Shown: positions 51,847 through 61,803, counted from the first letter of the stretch. The stretch: DNA of 64,000 nt from AV40 sp963817335 (GCA_963817335.1 CAWFNX010000005.1:248001-312000), one strand, 5' to 3'. A program made the numbers and translations. The notes: generated by a model from the letters alone, not told the origin.

Positions 51847-52725
51847 ATGAACGATTACGAACGCGTCGCTAGGGTGATCCGTTTTTTGGATCGACATCAC
51901 ACTGAGCAACCCGATTTGGCCGCTTTGGCCGATGCTGCCAACTTGAGTCCGTTCCATTTTCACCGGCTGTTCTCGACCTGGGCTGGCGTAACGCCCAAGG
52001 ATTTTTTGCAATGCCTCACTCTCGAGCATGTGAAACAGCTGTTACGAGACGGGGACAATGTTTTCGATGCTGCGCTTGACGCGGGCTTGTCAGGTCCCGG
52101 TAGGTTGCACGATCTGTGTGTCACGCTCGAAGCCGCCTCGCCCGGTGAGATGAAGAGCGGCGGCGCCGGGCTGCAAATCGATTTCGGTTTTGCCGAAACC
52201 CCTTTTGGCGAAGCACTCGTCGCCGAAACCAAACGCGGAATTTGTCATCTCTCTTTTGTCGACGTTGGCGGCCGCGACCGGGTGCAGAAACTGATCGCAA
52301 CGGATTGGCCGAACGCTCATTTGCGTCGCAACGATCAGCGAGCAGCGGAATTAGCTTCCGAGATCTTCGCCCGACCGCCGCAATCTCAGTCCCACCCGCA
52401 TTTGCGGGCCTTTGTTCGGGGAACGCCTTTTCAGCTACGGGTCTGGCGCGCGCTTCTAAAAATTCCGACAGGATCGCTCACGACCTACGGGCGACTTTCC
52501 GCGGAGATTAACCAACCCGGGGCCGCTCGAGCCGTCGGCAGCGCGGTAGGCGCAAATCCCATTTCCTTTGTGATTCCTTGTCATCGCGTTATCCGTGAAA
52601 CTGGAGCGCTTGGAAATTATGGCGGCGGCCGAATCCGCAAACAGGTAATGCTCGGCTGGGAACTCTCGCCGCGACCTTCAAACGCAGTCGGCGACGCCGA
52701 TCGACTCAGAGCGTCCGCTGCTTAG
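51847..52725 (+). CDS. Ada-like AraC helix-turn-helix / O6-methylguanine-DNA methyltransferase
   Basis: A 292-residue protein. The N-terminal AraC-type HTH (LAALADAANLSPFHFHRLFS, then GVTPKDFLQCLTLEHVK) is fused to an Ogt domain: RVWRALLKIPTGSLTTYGRL, and FVIPCHRVIRETGALGNYGG with the methyl-accepting Cys. The N-terminal zinc/phosphotriester-accepting domain of full Ada is absent, so it resembles AdaB-like activators/repair enzymes. It lies downstream of the exosortase by about 90 bases and may have its own promoter. Confidence 0.88.
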   Translation: MNDYERVARVIRFLDRHHTEQPDLAALADAANLSPFHFHRLFSTWAGVTPKDFLQCLTLEHVKQLLRDGDNVFDAALDAGLSGPGRLHDLCVTLEAASPGEMKSGGAGLQIDFGFAETPFGEALVAETKRGICHLSFVDVGGRDRVQKLIATDWPNAHLRRNDQRAAELASEIFARPPQSQSHPHLRAFVRGTPFQLRVWRALLKIPTGSLTTYGRLSAEINQPGAARAVGSAVGANPISFVIPCHRVIRETGALGNYGGGRIRKQVMLGWELSPRPSNAVGDADRLRASAA

Positions 52726-52778
52726 AAGAATCGACATCTTCGCGACTACGAATATCGTAAAGCTGTCATTTGCTTGCG

Positions 52779-53429
52779 ATGGACGAATCAAAGCTCGATT
52801 ACGCCGGTTTTCGACACGAGTACATCGGTGAAGGGTTGCGCCGTAATGACCTCGACCCGGATCCGATCCAGCAATTTCACAAGTGGTTCTCCGCTGCGAT
52901 TAAGGCGGGAATTCACGATGCGAATTCAATGACGCTGGCTACGTGCGTTGGCGACAAACCGTCCGCTCGAGTCGTTCTCCTGAAACATTTCGACGAGCGG
53001 GGATTCGTTTTTTTTACCAATTACGCCAGCGATAAGGGACGACAATTGGAAAAGAATCCAAACGCGGCGCTGGTGATGTATTGGATGGAAGTGGAGCGCC
53101 AGATCAGAATTGAGGGCAAAGTCGAAAAAACTTCCCGGGAAGAGTCCGAGGAATATTTTCACAGCCGTCCGAGTGGCGCGCAATTCGGAGCTTGGGCGTC
53201 GCAACAGAGCGCAGTTATCGATGCGCGCCGAATTCTGAACGCGCGACTGGAGGAAATGAAGCAGCGCTTTGCTCAAGGGCCAGTTCCACTTCCGCCAAAT
53301 TGGGGCGGGTATCGGGTCACACCCGATCGCATCGAATTTTGGCAAGGCCGGGTTGATCGTTTGCACGATCGTTTCCGTTACACGCTTCAGCGGGACGGAT
53401 CGTGGTCGATCGATCGATTGGCGCCGTGA
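52779..53429 (+). CDS. pdxH: pyridoxamine 5'-phosphate oxidase
   Basis: A 216-residue FMN enzyme started at ATG 52779. Visible marks: PIQQFHKWFSAAIKAGIHDA, MTLATCVGDKPSARVVLLKH, FVFFTNYASDKGRQLEKNPN, RQIRIEGKVEKTSREESEEY, FHSRPSGAQFGAWASQQS, and the C-terminus WGGYRVTPDRIEFWQGRVDR with the conserved end DGSWSIDRLAP. It completes vitamin B6 cofactor. Its stop overlaps the start of the macrodomain gene (GTGA). Confidence 0.94.
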   Translation: MDESKLDYAGFRHEYIGEGLRRNDLDPDPIQQFHKWFSAAIKAGIHDANSMTLATCVGDKPSARVVLLKHFDERGFVFFTNYASDKGRQLEKNPNAALVMYWMEVERQIRIEGKVEKTSREESEEYFHSRPSGAQFGAWASQQSAVIDARRILNARLEEMKQRFAQGPVPLPPNWGGYRVTPDRIEFWQGRVDRLHDRFRYTLQRDGSWSIDRLAP

Positions 53430-53941
53430 GCGCTACGCCTGCGCCGAGGGTCGACATTGTCCGCGCAGACATCACCAGACTCGATGTCGACGCGATCGTG
53501 AACGCTGCCAATACCACACTGCTCGGCGGTGGAGGAGTCGACGGCGCGATTCATCGCGCCGCCGGACCAAAGTTGGTGGAAGAATGCCAGACGTTGGGCG
53601 GATGCAGGCCGGGCGAAGCCAAAATCACGCGCGGATACAATTTGCCGGCGCGTTTTGTCGTTCACACGGTTGGACCGGTTTGGTCGGGTGGAAAACGCGG
53701 AGAACCGGAGGTTTTGGCCAACTGTTATCGTAATTCGCTGCAGCTTGCGGTGAAGAACAAGATCAAAACGATTGCGTTCCCCGCGATCAGCTGCGGCGCG
53801 TATCGCTATCCCATTCAAGAAGCCGCAGCAATCGCCGTGAAGGTGACGTGCAATTTCTTGGAGGCGAGCCATCCAGTCGACCAGGTGATCTTCGTTGCCG
53901 CGACGGAAGAAATTTTCGCGGCCTACCAAGAGTTGTTGTAG
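53426..53941 (+). CDS. macrodomain protein (ADP-ribose deacetylase type)
   Basis: A 171-residue protein started at GTG 53426, which overlaps the pdxH stop by four bases. VDIVRADITRLDVDAIVNAA, then NTTLLGGGGVDGAIHRAAGP are the nucleotide-binding loops, and GYNLPARFVVHTVGPVWSGG and IAFPAISCGAYRYPIQEAAA complete the fold (YmdB/MacroD type). It removes ADP-ribose marks or deacetylates O-acetyl-ADP-ribose. The link to pdxH is unexplained. Confidence 0.9.
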   Translation: MSATPAPRVDIVRADITRLDVDAIVNAANTTLLGGGGVDGAIHRAAGPKLVEECQTLGGCRPGEAKITRGYNLPARFVVHTVGPVWSGGKRGEPEVLANCYRNSLQLAVKNKIKTIAFPAISCGAYRYPIQEAAAIAVKVTCNFLEASHPVDQVIFVAATEEIFAAYQELL

Positions 53942-54029
53942 TCACAATCCCTTGTGCCATGTTTGGTCGAACCAAAGCCTCGGACGGGACTGGTTTGACC
54001 AGCGCGTTCGACCGGGCACTTACGAATAA

Positions 54030-54491
54030 TTGATGATGGATTCAGTCGAAGACGATTTTGTAAATGACGATCCGCTCGCCGCGGAACAAACTGTGTCCGC
54101 GCGCCGGCAACGCCGCCGTCCGCCCAGCGTGCTTGAGCCGCGCCCACGCCGCCGCGAACAAATCCGAGCCAGACCGCATTCAACCCGCGGCCGGACCGAG
54201 CTGTTTTTGCGCGAGAATCCAGTGCCCCTGGTGATTGGCGCGCTTACTGTCGGCGTCGCCATCGGTTTGGCCATTCGTTACGCATCGCGGTCGGAAGGAA
54301 AAGAGATCAAGACTCCACTTGGCGGAATCAATTGGGGCGCTCTTTCCCTGCCTTTCATCTGGCCGCTGTTTCGGTCGGTGAAAGAAAAGATCGAGGATTC
54401 TACCGACGCAGTCAGCGATGGGGTCAAAGGAATCGACTTCGAGCGTTATACGAACCCGTTTCGTAAGCGGTGGAAATCCTGGACGAGCTAA
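54030..54491 (+). CDS. small membrane protein with basic N-terminal half
   Basis: A 153-residue protein. Residues 1-65 are very Arg-rich (SARRQRRRPPSVLEPRPRRR), one membrane helix follows (NPVPLVIGALTVGVAIGLAI), and a C-terminal helix region (KEKIEDSTDAVSDGVKGID) recalls the DUF883/ElaB group, but only loosely. Function unknown. Three ATG codons in phase at 54033 and 54036 are alternatives. Confidence 0.55.
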   Translation: MMMDSVEDDFVNDDPLAAEQTVSARRQRRRPPSVLEPRPRRREQIRARPHSTRGRTELFLRENPVPLVIGALTVGVAIGLAIRYASRSEGKEIKTPLGGINWGALSLPFIWPLFRSVKEKIEDSTDAVSDGVKGIDFERYTNPFRKRWKSWTS

Positions 54492-54562
54492 GTCGATCGC
54501 GCTTCGTTGAAGTTGACGTTGGCCGCTGAACGTTAAAAGTTGGGCGTTTTCCGGGGATACCA

Positions 54563-55174
54563 ATGAGGGCTTTTTTGGTCATAATTGTTGCCGTTCTTTT
54601 AGTCGGCTGCGCTGGAGACAAGACGCCGGCCTGGGTTCGCGGCGCGCTAAAGCAACCAAGCAAATGGGGTCATTACAGCGGCTACGTCGAAGCGCGCTGG
54701 GAAAACGACGGGCGCACTATGACTTTGTTGAGCGAACTGCGTTACACCGATCCCAACGGAGCCGTTTGGATCGCGCCCGCCGGCTCGGTGGTAGATGGTG
54801 CTTCCATTCCACGCTCGCTCTGGTCGTTGATGGGCGGACCGTTTGAAGGAAGATATCGCAATGCCTCCGTGCTGCACGACGTCTCCTACGATCTACACAC
54901 CAGGCCCTGGCCGGAGTGCGATCGAATGTTTTACAACGCGATGCGCTGTAGTGGAGTGAGCGCAGTTGAGGCGGGCACGATGTACTACGCCCTCCGGAAA
55001 TTCGGGCATCACTGGAAAGCGCCGAAGGCCGCGCCCGTGAAAGTCGGTGACGAAATCGTGGCCCGTGCCGAACCGGTGAACCAGGGCGACATCAATGCAA
55101 CCCGGGATTGGATCCGCGATTCAGGCCCGAGCTTGCAACAAATTGAACAGCGGGCGGACGCTCTCTCGCACTAA
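54563..55174 (+). CDS. DUF1353-family lipoprotein
   Basis: A 203-residue protein with a lipobox (IIVAVLLVGC|AGDK). The DUF1353 block is present: WIAPAGSVVDGASIPRSLWS, RYRNASVLHDVSYDLHTRPW and ECDRMFYNAMRCSGVSAVEA. The family is found in phages and bacteria, with an unresolved role near the cell wall. Here it is plainly chromosomal, without phage neighbours. Confidence 0.8.
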   Translation: MRAFLVIIVAVLLVGCAGDKTPAWVRGALKQPSKWGHYSGYVEARWENDGRTMTLLSELRYTDPNGAVWIAPAGSVVDGASIPRSLWSLMGGPFEGRYRNASVLHDVSYDLHTRPWPECDRMFYNAMRCSGVSAVEAGTMYYALRKFGHHWKAPKAAPVKVGDEIVARAEPVNQGDINATRDWIRDSGPSLQQIEQRADALSH

Positions 55175-55187
55175 TTGCCGATTTTTT

Positions 55188-55210
55188 GTAGGAGACGCTG
55201 TTAGCGTCTC
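55188..55210. repeat. single GTAG palindromic repeat
   Basis: GTAG followed by GAGACGCTGTTAGCGTCTC; one hairpin only, between convergent genes (DUF1353 protein and lon), with a T run before it, so it may also serve as terminator. Confidence 0.7.
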
Positions 55211-55229
55211 ATTCGAATTGGGAAGCAGT

Positions 55230-57702
55230 CTAATCTTTTCCGTTACCGTCGATGACAGCTGGAGGCGCAGGCTCTGGCGATCCGCTTTTTTCCAACGCGA
55301 CCGCGAGCACTTCGTCGACATTTTCGACCGGGACGAATTTCAGTTTCTGTTTCGCTTCCTCCGGAACGTCGACCAGATCTTTTTCGTTCAACTTTGGAAT
55401 GATCACGGTGGAAATTCCTGCTCGCATCGCGGCTAGACTTTTCTCTTTGAGCCCGCCGATCGGTAAAACCAATCCACGCAGGGTGATTTCGCCGGTCATT
55501 GCAACGTCGGGGCGCACCGGCTTGTTGGTGAACAACGAGGCGAGCGCGGTGAACATCGCAATTCCCGCCGACGGCCCGTCTTTCGGCACCGCCCCGGCTG
55601 GAACGTGCACGTGAATGTCCATGTCCTTGAAATCCTCGGCCTTGACGCCGATCTGTCCGTTGCGGCTCCGAACCAGACTGAGCGCGGCCTGCACCGATTC
55701 CTTCATCACGTTTCCGATCTGTCCGGTTAACGTGACGTTGCCTTTGCCCGCGTATCGCGTTGCCTCGATGTGCAGCACTTCACCGCCGTAAGGCGTGTAG
55801 GCGAGCCCGGTAACGACTCCGGGCTGACTGGTTTTCAATTTGCTTTCGCGCACGTAACGCGCCGGCCCGAGCGTTTGCGCGACGAATTCCGGTGTCACAT
55901 CAACGTGCGCGCATTCTCCGCGCGCGCACTTCGACGCGACCGACCGACAAATCGCGCCAATTTGCCGCTCCAGTTCGCGAACGCCCGCCTCATGGGTGTA
56001 ATCGTTAATGATTTGCCGGATCGCTTCCTCCTGAAATTCACATTGATCGGGTTTGAGTCCGTTTTCCTCCAGCTGTCGCCGGATGAGATATCGTTTCGCG
56101 ATCTCCGATTTCTCGCGTTCGGTGTAACCGGGCAGAGAAATCACTTCGATTCGGTCCCGTAACGGCTCGGGCACGCCATCGATGTAATTGGCGGTGCCGA
56201 TGAAGATGACCTGCGACAAATCGAATGGCACATCGAGATAACGATCGACAAACGCGTTGTTCTGGCGCGGATCGAGCACTTCGAGCAGCGCGCTGGCCGG
56301 ATCGCCTCGGAAATCGGCGCCGATCTTGTCGATCTCGTCCAACATGAAAACGGGATTGCGGGTTCCGGCCCGGCGCAATTCTTGAACGATCCGCCCGGGC
56401 ATTGAGCCAATGTAAGTGCGTCGATGTCCGCGGATTTCGGCTTCGTCGCGCATCCCCCCGAGACTGATTCGGACAAATTTGCGACCTAACGCATCGGCAA
56501 TCGATTGGCCAAGACTGGTTTTGCCGACCCCTGGCGGACCGAGAAAACACAGGATTGGCCCATGCCCACGCGGATTAAGTTTGCGCACCGCCAGATATTC
56601 AATCAGCCGTCGCTTCACTTTCTCGAGATCGTAATGGTCGCGATCGAGAATCTGCTGCGCCTGGTCAAGGTCGATGTGGTCCTCGCTGAACTTGTTCCAG
56701 GGGAGATCTGCGATGATCTCGATGTAACTGACAATGACTGAATACTCGGGACTGGCGGATGGAATAAAATCAAGTCGCTTCAGTTCGCGCTCGGCCTGCG
56801 CCATTACTTCCTCCGGCGGTTCGGCCTTGGTCAGTCGCTCCCGCAACTGTGCCACCTGTTCTTCGCTTCCGCTTTCACCTTCGCCCAACTCGTTCTGAAT
56901 CGCTTTGATCTGCGACCGCAAATACGCGCGGCGTTGGGCATCGGAAAATTGCGAGGCAACGTCCTTTTGCAATTTTTCCTGGATCTGGGCGATCTCGAGC
57001 TGAGCCGAGATGTGCTTTTGCACGAACCCGACCCGTTTCGCGACATCGAGTTCATCGAGAATCGCCTGTTTCTGCGAGACATCGACGTTCAGGTTCGGAG
57101 CCAGAAAATCTGCCAGTTGTTCCGGATCGGTAATGTTGAGAACCATCAACCGCGCTTGCTCCGGAGTCTCCGGACTCAATTCGAACAAGTGAGCGGCTGA
57201 ATCGCGCAGGTTTCGGAAGGTCGCTTCCCACTCTTTGCTCGCCGCCGGCGAGATCGATTTCATCAAGTCCACTTCGGCGCGAATAAACGGCGAAGTCGTC
57301 GACGATCTTGCGAAGCTTGAAACGCTGAAGTCCGCGCGCAATGATGACTACGTGATCGTCGGCCTGGCGAATCATTTTCAGCACCAGCGCCGCCGTGCCA
57401 ACGGAATAAAGATCCTCCGGTTCCGGATCTTCTTTCGCTTCGTCGCGTTGGGTCAAAAGCCCGATCACCTTTGTGCGCGGCAACGTTTCGTCGAGCAATT
57501 CGATCGATGCCGGCCGGCGCACATTGAGGGGAACGATTGTTCCCGGAAAAACCACGAACCCGCGCACCGGCAGGATCGACAATTCTTCCGGAATCCGCGG
57601 GGTTGTCGAATCATCGCTGAGGTCTGCGGCAATGGCCTGGCTGGGAGCGGACTTCGCTTCAAGCTCCGTGGCCTGGAACGCAAATGGTTCTTCGTTCAGC
57701 AT
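55230..57702 (-). CDS. lon: ATP-dependent protease Lon, with one frameshift
   Basis: It starts at ATG 57702 (NEEPFAFQATELEAKSAPSQ). The N-terminal LON domain ELSILPVRGFVVFPGTIVPL runs to GLQRFKLRKIVDD. Near 57289-57296 one extra base shifts the frame; the next frame continues PFIRAEVDLMKSISPA, then the AAA module (FLGPPGVGKTSLGQSIADAL, DEIDKIGADFRGDPASALLE) and the protease domain with the Ser in VPAGAVPKDGPSAGIAMFTA and the Lys in LPIGGLKEKSLAAMRAGIST. The total is about 823 residues, a normal Lon length. It overlaps the hsp20 stop by seven bases. The frameshift is probably an indel error. Confidence 0.87.
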
Positions 57703-58106
57703 TGTTCTTTGATCGGGAGCGAAACCCAGAGCAACCCGTTGCGCTGCTCCGCGCTCGCTTGGTTGACTTCCACTTCCACCGGCAACGCCACCTCGCGCTC
57801 GAAAGGTCCATAATCGATCTCCATTGCCAGCAATCGGACCGCGCGGCCTTCGTCGTGCGAGGGCTCGGGCAGCTCGCGCGCACCGCGAATGAGCACCCGT
57901 TGAGGTTCGACAATCAGATCGATCTGCGAGCGCTCGACCCCGGCCAGATCGACACAGATCCTGATGCATTTCTCGCAGCGGTAGGCATTGATCGCCGGCT
58001 CCCAGGTGTGGGGCGCGAACTGAAACTGGGATCGCGCCAGCTCGTAAGTGACGTCGTGCAACGCGCCGTGGAGCCAGCGCAACTTAATGCTGCCAATCGG
58101 GTCCAT
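57696..58106 (-). CDS. Hsp20/alpha-crystallin small heat-shock protein
   Basis: A 136-residue protein. The alpha-crystallin domain is seen in PAINAYRCEKCIRICVDLAG, VERSQIDLIVEPQRVLIRGA and YGPFEREVALPVEVEVNQAS, ending with RNGLLWVSLPIKEQ (IxI-like). It overlaps lon, so a holding chaperone and a protease for damaged proteins are made together. A CxxC pair (RCEKC) is unusual. Confidence 0.88.
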   Translation of the reverse strand: MDPIGSIKLRWLHGALHDVTYELARSQFQFAPHTWEPAINAYRCEKCIRICVDLAGVERSQIDLIVEPQRVLIRGARELPEPSHDEGRAVRLLAMEIDYGPFEREVALPVEVEVNQASAEQRNGLLWVSLPIKEQC

Positions 58107-58212
58107 TTCAACAAAACCACCTGCTTCTATAATAGTTACGCCGAAGCCGAACTCAATGCGTGTCTCTTTCGAGAGAGCCGCAGGATTACTCAGTCTGACG
58201 CGGGTCGAAACA

Positions 58213-58467
58213 CTAGTAACTTTTTCCGGCGGTCGTGAAAGTGATTGGAATCTTTACTTGCGGCGCGGTGGGTGGTTTGAATCGCCAGTGACGAAATTTG
58301 CGGAGCGCCTCGTCATCGTATTCTTGAACGCCAGTGCTCTTCAGCATCTTTGCTCCTGTAACTTTGCCGGATGAATCAACATCAACCACTTTTGATGGCG
58401 AGCTCTGACCACAAACCACCGCAAAGGAAGCAACTGAAGCGAGGGACAATAAGAGCTTTTTCGTCAT
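58213..58467 (-). CDS. small exported TonB C-terminal-like protein
   Basis: An 84-residue protein starting MTKKLLLSLASVASFAVVCG (signal peptide). The mature part PSKVVDVDSSGKVTGAKMLK, then STGVQEYDDEALRKFRHWRF, is the TonB C-terminal domain pattern. Its ATG overlaps the expected stop of the amidohydrolase (ATGA), but in the sequence as given the upstream frame reads straight into it, making an artificial fusion. Confidence 0.7.
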   Translation of the reverse strand: MTKKLLLSLASVASFAVVCGQSSPSKVVDVDSSGKVTGAKMLKSTGVQEYDDEALRKFRHWRFKPPTAPQVKIPITFTTAGKSY

Positions 58468-60135
58468 TTGATCTTGCCCGGACCCCACAACGGCACGGCC
58501 GGGTTTGGCGTCGGTGTGCTCGCCTTCTTTGATTACTTGGACACCGTTCACGAAAACGTGTTTCATGCCGGTCGCGTACTGATGCGGTTTTTCGAACGTC
58601 GCGTGATCGGTGATTGTTTTCGGATCGAACACGACCACGTCGGCGAACATTCCTTCTTTCAACATGCCGCGATGATCGAGCTCGAGATTTTGCGCGGGTT
58701 GCGCGCTCAAACGTCGGATCGCTTCCGGTAACGTGAGCACTTTTTCGTCGCGACAATATTTGCCGAGGACGCGCGCGAAACAGCCGTAAGCCCGCGGATG
58801 CGGATTCGATTTGAGGAACGGACCTTCGGGCGCCTGCGACGCTTCATCCGATCCAAATGAGATCCACGGCTTCTTCAATTCCTTCTTCACGTTCTCTTCC
58901 GACATGATGTAGTAAATCGTTCCGATGCGCGATTCGTCTTCGGCCACCAAATCCATCGCGGTATCGATCGGATCTTTGCCGCGCATTTTCGCGACTTCGG
59001 CGAGCGTTTTGCCGGTCAGCGGTTTCAGTTTGTCGGACTTGAACGCGACCAGCAGAATTTTGTCCGGCGAACCGGCGCCGAGATAAAGGTTTTCCCACTT
59101 GTCGCTGTCGATTTTCACTTCGGCTTTGATTTTCTCGCGCGTAGCCGGGTCGCGCAGACGTTTGAACAACGCTTCATAACCGCCGTCTTCGGTCCAGGGC
59201 GGGAAACAGGCATCCAGACCGGTGCCCGCGGCGGTGTAGGTGTACATGTTGGCGCGAATTTTTAGTCCGTCCTTTTGCGCTTTTTCGATTCGGGCGAGCA
59301 ATTCGTCTTCTTTTGGCCAATTTTTCTGGCCGGCAGCTTTGATGTGATAAACCTCCGCCGGGATGTTCGCTTCGCGCGAGATGCGAATCAGCTCATCGAG
59401 CGCTTCAAAGAGCTGGTTCCCCTCGCTGCGCATGTGCGAGATGTATTTGCCCTTATATCTAGAGGCAACTTTGCACAGTTCGATCAACTCGTCGGTCTTC
59501 GCGTAAAACGCCGGCGGATAAATCAGCGATGTGCCGATGCCGAGGGCGCCGGCTTCCATTTCCTTTCGCACGAGTTCGCGCATCTGATCCAGCTCTTGCG
59601 GAGTCGGCGCGCGATCGTCAAAGCCAATGACGTATGCGCGAACGGTCGTGGCGCCGAGGAATGACGCGACGTTGCAGGAAATGCCGCGTTTTTCCAGAAA
59701 CTGGAGATATTCCGCGAGGGTGTTCCATTTGATGTCGTATTTGATGTCGGTTTGCTGCTTCACCATGTAGTCGCGCAACCGATCGTTCACCGGCCCCATC
59801 GATTCGCCTTCGCCCATAATCTCGGTGGTTACGCCCTGGCGAAGCTCGCTTTGGGATCTCCCGTCTTGAATTAACGATTCGGTCGACCAGGAAAGCATGT
59901 TGACGAACCCCGGCGCGACCGCGAGGCCGGTGGCGTTCACGATTGTCTTCGCGCTCGCCTTGGAATAATCGCCCAGACCTGCGATGCGATCGCCTTTGAT
60001 CGCAACATCGACGTGCTGTGCTTCGCCGCCGCTCCCGTCGTAGACGTCACCGTTGCGAATAATGACGTCGTAATCCTGGGCGAAAGCTGCAACGGCAATT
60101 GTGGATGTGAGGAAGATAAAGAGCGCGCGTCTCAT
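58464..60135 (-). CDS. D-aminoacylase-like amidohydrolase, with a frameshift at the end
   Basis: A secreted enzyme of about 557 residues; start ATG 60135 gives a signal peptide (ALFIFLTSTIAVAAFAQ). The amidohydrolase blocks are IRNGDVYDGSGGEAQHVDVA, AVAPGFVNMLSWSTES (the usual HxH positions read NMLSW, so the first metal ligands differ), YISHMRSEG, and SDEASQAPEGPFLKSNPHPR. Near 58485-58492 one extra base changes the C-terminus: the alternative frame ends VWGPGKIK and stop TGA 58464, the normal end. Without this correction the frame runs on into the TonB-like gene. Confidence 0.8.
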
Positions 60136-60142
60136 GATTTCT

Positions 60143-60203
60143 GTAGGGGAAGCGGTTCGCTTCCCGTTTGTCAAGATAATGGGACGCTAAAAGCGCCCCC
60201 TAC
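60143..60203. repeat. GTAG...CTAC palindromic pair (REPIN-like)
   Basis: GTAG 60143-60146, hairpin GGGAAGCGGTTCGCTTCCC, then GGGACGCTAAAAGCGCCCC and CTAC 60200-60203. It lies between two minus-strand genes, 7 bases upstream of the amidohydrolase start. Confidence 0.78.
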
Positions 60204-60236
60204 AGCGGCGCGTTGCCATTCTTGGCATCAGCGCCG

Positions 60237-61326
60237 TCAATGCTGCGATTCTTTCAGCAACTCGACGAGATGATCTTTCCAAAGCGCGGCCATTGTGTGG
60301 CTGCCATGGCCGCGCGTTTGATCACTCAATGGAATCACGATCGCGCGGCCGTGCGGAACGCGTTTTATCTCGCGCTCGAGAATTCCGAGTTCCGGCGGAT
60401 TGATCAAATCGTCGGCCGAATTGAGTGCGCAGCAACGGCGCGCGAATTTTCTCCAGGTTCGGCCCGGGATCATAATCGTGTGAAGCTTCGAGGGCGTAGA
60501 GGACATCGTTCGCGTCATCGGTTTTGACGATTTGGTCGACAAATTTGTCCAAGACCTCGTCTGTTTTCGCGAGCGTTGGCGCATCTTTTTGTCGCAAAAC
60601 CGGATTGCTGCTCATGAACCAGAGCATTTCCGCGGCGGTGCGGAGACTTGGCGGCTGAGTTTTATATTCGCCTCCGTTCCAGGACGGATCGTTCCGGATG
60701 GCGTCGATCACCATGCGCCTCCACGCGCGATTTCGACCGGCGATTTGGGTTGGCAAACTCGCCAGGGGCATCAGCGCGTCCATGAACTCGGGATGCGATT
60801 CGCCCCAGAGCCAGGTGTGCATTCCGCCCATCGAAGTACCCATGACCAGACGCGCGTGGTTCACTCCGAGGCCGTCGGTCAGCAATCGATACTGTGCCTC
60901 GACCATGTCGACGTAACCGTACCGCGGAAAGTTCGCGTGAAGTCCGTCGCTGGGTTTGCTCGATCTCCCGTGACCAATTCCGTCCGGAAGAATGATGAAA
61001 AATTTCGTGGCGTCGAGCGGTTGATCTTTTCCGAAAAGCTCGCCGGCAAACTCGGGCCGAATGAACTGCGCGCCGCTGCCGGTGGTCCCGTGTATGATCA
61101 GCACCGCGTTGGTGACTTTACCGGCAGAGTCCTTCTCGATTTGGCCGAGCGTTCGATAATGGATCTTTAACTCGGGTAAACTTTCGCCGGAGGTGAATTT
61201 GAAATTCGGGATGGTGTAATCGCCTTCGGTCGGGGTGGGATACTCGGCGGCCGTTGCGAGGTTGCCGCTCGCGAGAAAAACAAAGAAAAAGCCGGCGAGA
61301 GTTGGGCGAATGGTTCTTTTAAACAT
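60237..61326 (-). CDS. alpha/beta hydrolase of the homoserine acetyltransferase type, with one frameshift
   Basis: It starts at ATG 61326 with a signal peptide (IRPTLAGFFFVFLASGNLAT). The nucleophile elbow is RLVMGTSMGGMHTWLWGESH (Ser). FIILPDGIGHGRSSKPSDGL precedes it. At about 60428-60434 one extra base breaks the frame after KIRAPLL; the next frame gives ALNSADDLINPPELGILERE (catalytic Asp) and QTRGHGSHTMAALWKDHLVE (catalytic His). It is about 362 residues in total. Export and the lack of met genes argue against a methionine role. Confidence 0.78.
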
Positions 61327-61347
61327 CTGCAAAGAGCGAAGATTGAT

Positions 61348-61803
61348 CTACCACGTCACCGTGGCGTTACCCGCTGAATCGACCGTAGCATTCCGTCCAA
61401 CCATTCGGACGAAATAAAATTTGGATCCGACATCGTACTCGACCCGTCCGTAAAGTGTGATCTCGGCGCCGCTTGAATCGGTCGGAATTGATTTAAACGC
61501 ATTCAAATCCGGTTTGGCCACCATCACCGGAACATGCGCGAATTTGCCGCTTTCTCCGGCGACTGGCTGCCAGATCGAGCTTTCGTACCAATTCGGTTTC
61601 ATGTGATGAATGTCTTTGCCCCGAAAATTGCATTTCATCGCGACCAATTCGCGAACGTGTCCGTTCAAATTCTTGCTAAGGGTGGCCAAATCGTAGGTTT
61701 GCACGGCGCGCCAGATTTTCGCCTCGTAGCGAACGGCTGCCCCCGACATCAATGCTGCGCTGCTCAGGAAAACGACCGCCGGAAGAAGCAAAGCGTTTCT
61801 CAT
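61348..61803 (-). CDS. secreted protein of unknown function
   Basis: A 151-residue protein started at ATG 61803, with a signal peptide (LLLPAVVFLSSAALMSGAA). The rest is beta-rich: VRYEAKIWRAVQTYDLATLS, NGHVRELVAMKCNFRGKDIH, HMKPNWYESSIWQPV, TLYGRVEYDVGSKFYFVRMV. It resembles OB-fold type proteins of environmental bacteria but no family is claimed. Confidence 0.6.
   Translation of the reverse strand: MRNALLLPAVVFLSSAALMSGAAVRYEAKIWRAVQTYDLATLSKNLNGHVRELVAMKCNFRGKDIHHMKPNWYESSIWQPVAGESGKFAHVPVMVAKPDLNAFKSIPTDSSGAEITLYGRVEYDVGSKFYFVRMVGRNATVDSAGNATVTW

Noticed and set aside
55188..55210. A simple rho-independent terminator for the DUF1353 gene
   Set aside because: The hairpin begins with the GTAG head shared by the repeat family and the T run is before, not after, it; terminator activity remains possible.
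58213..60174. A novel fusion of D-aminoacylase with a TonB C-terminal domain
   Set aside because: The join contains a full signal peptide and a plausible stop/start overlap in the next frame, so it is better explained by a one-base error.
9211..60436. Programmed +1 frameshifting as the cause of the repeated frame breaks
   Set aside because: No shared slippery heptamer, no in-frame stop at the sites and no common RNA structure could be seen.
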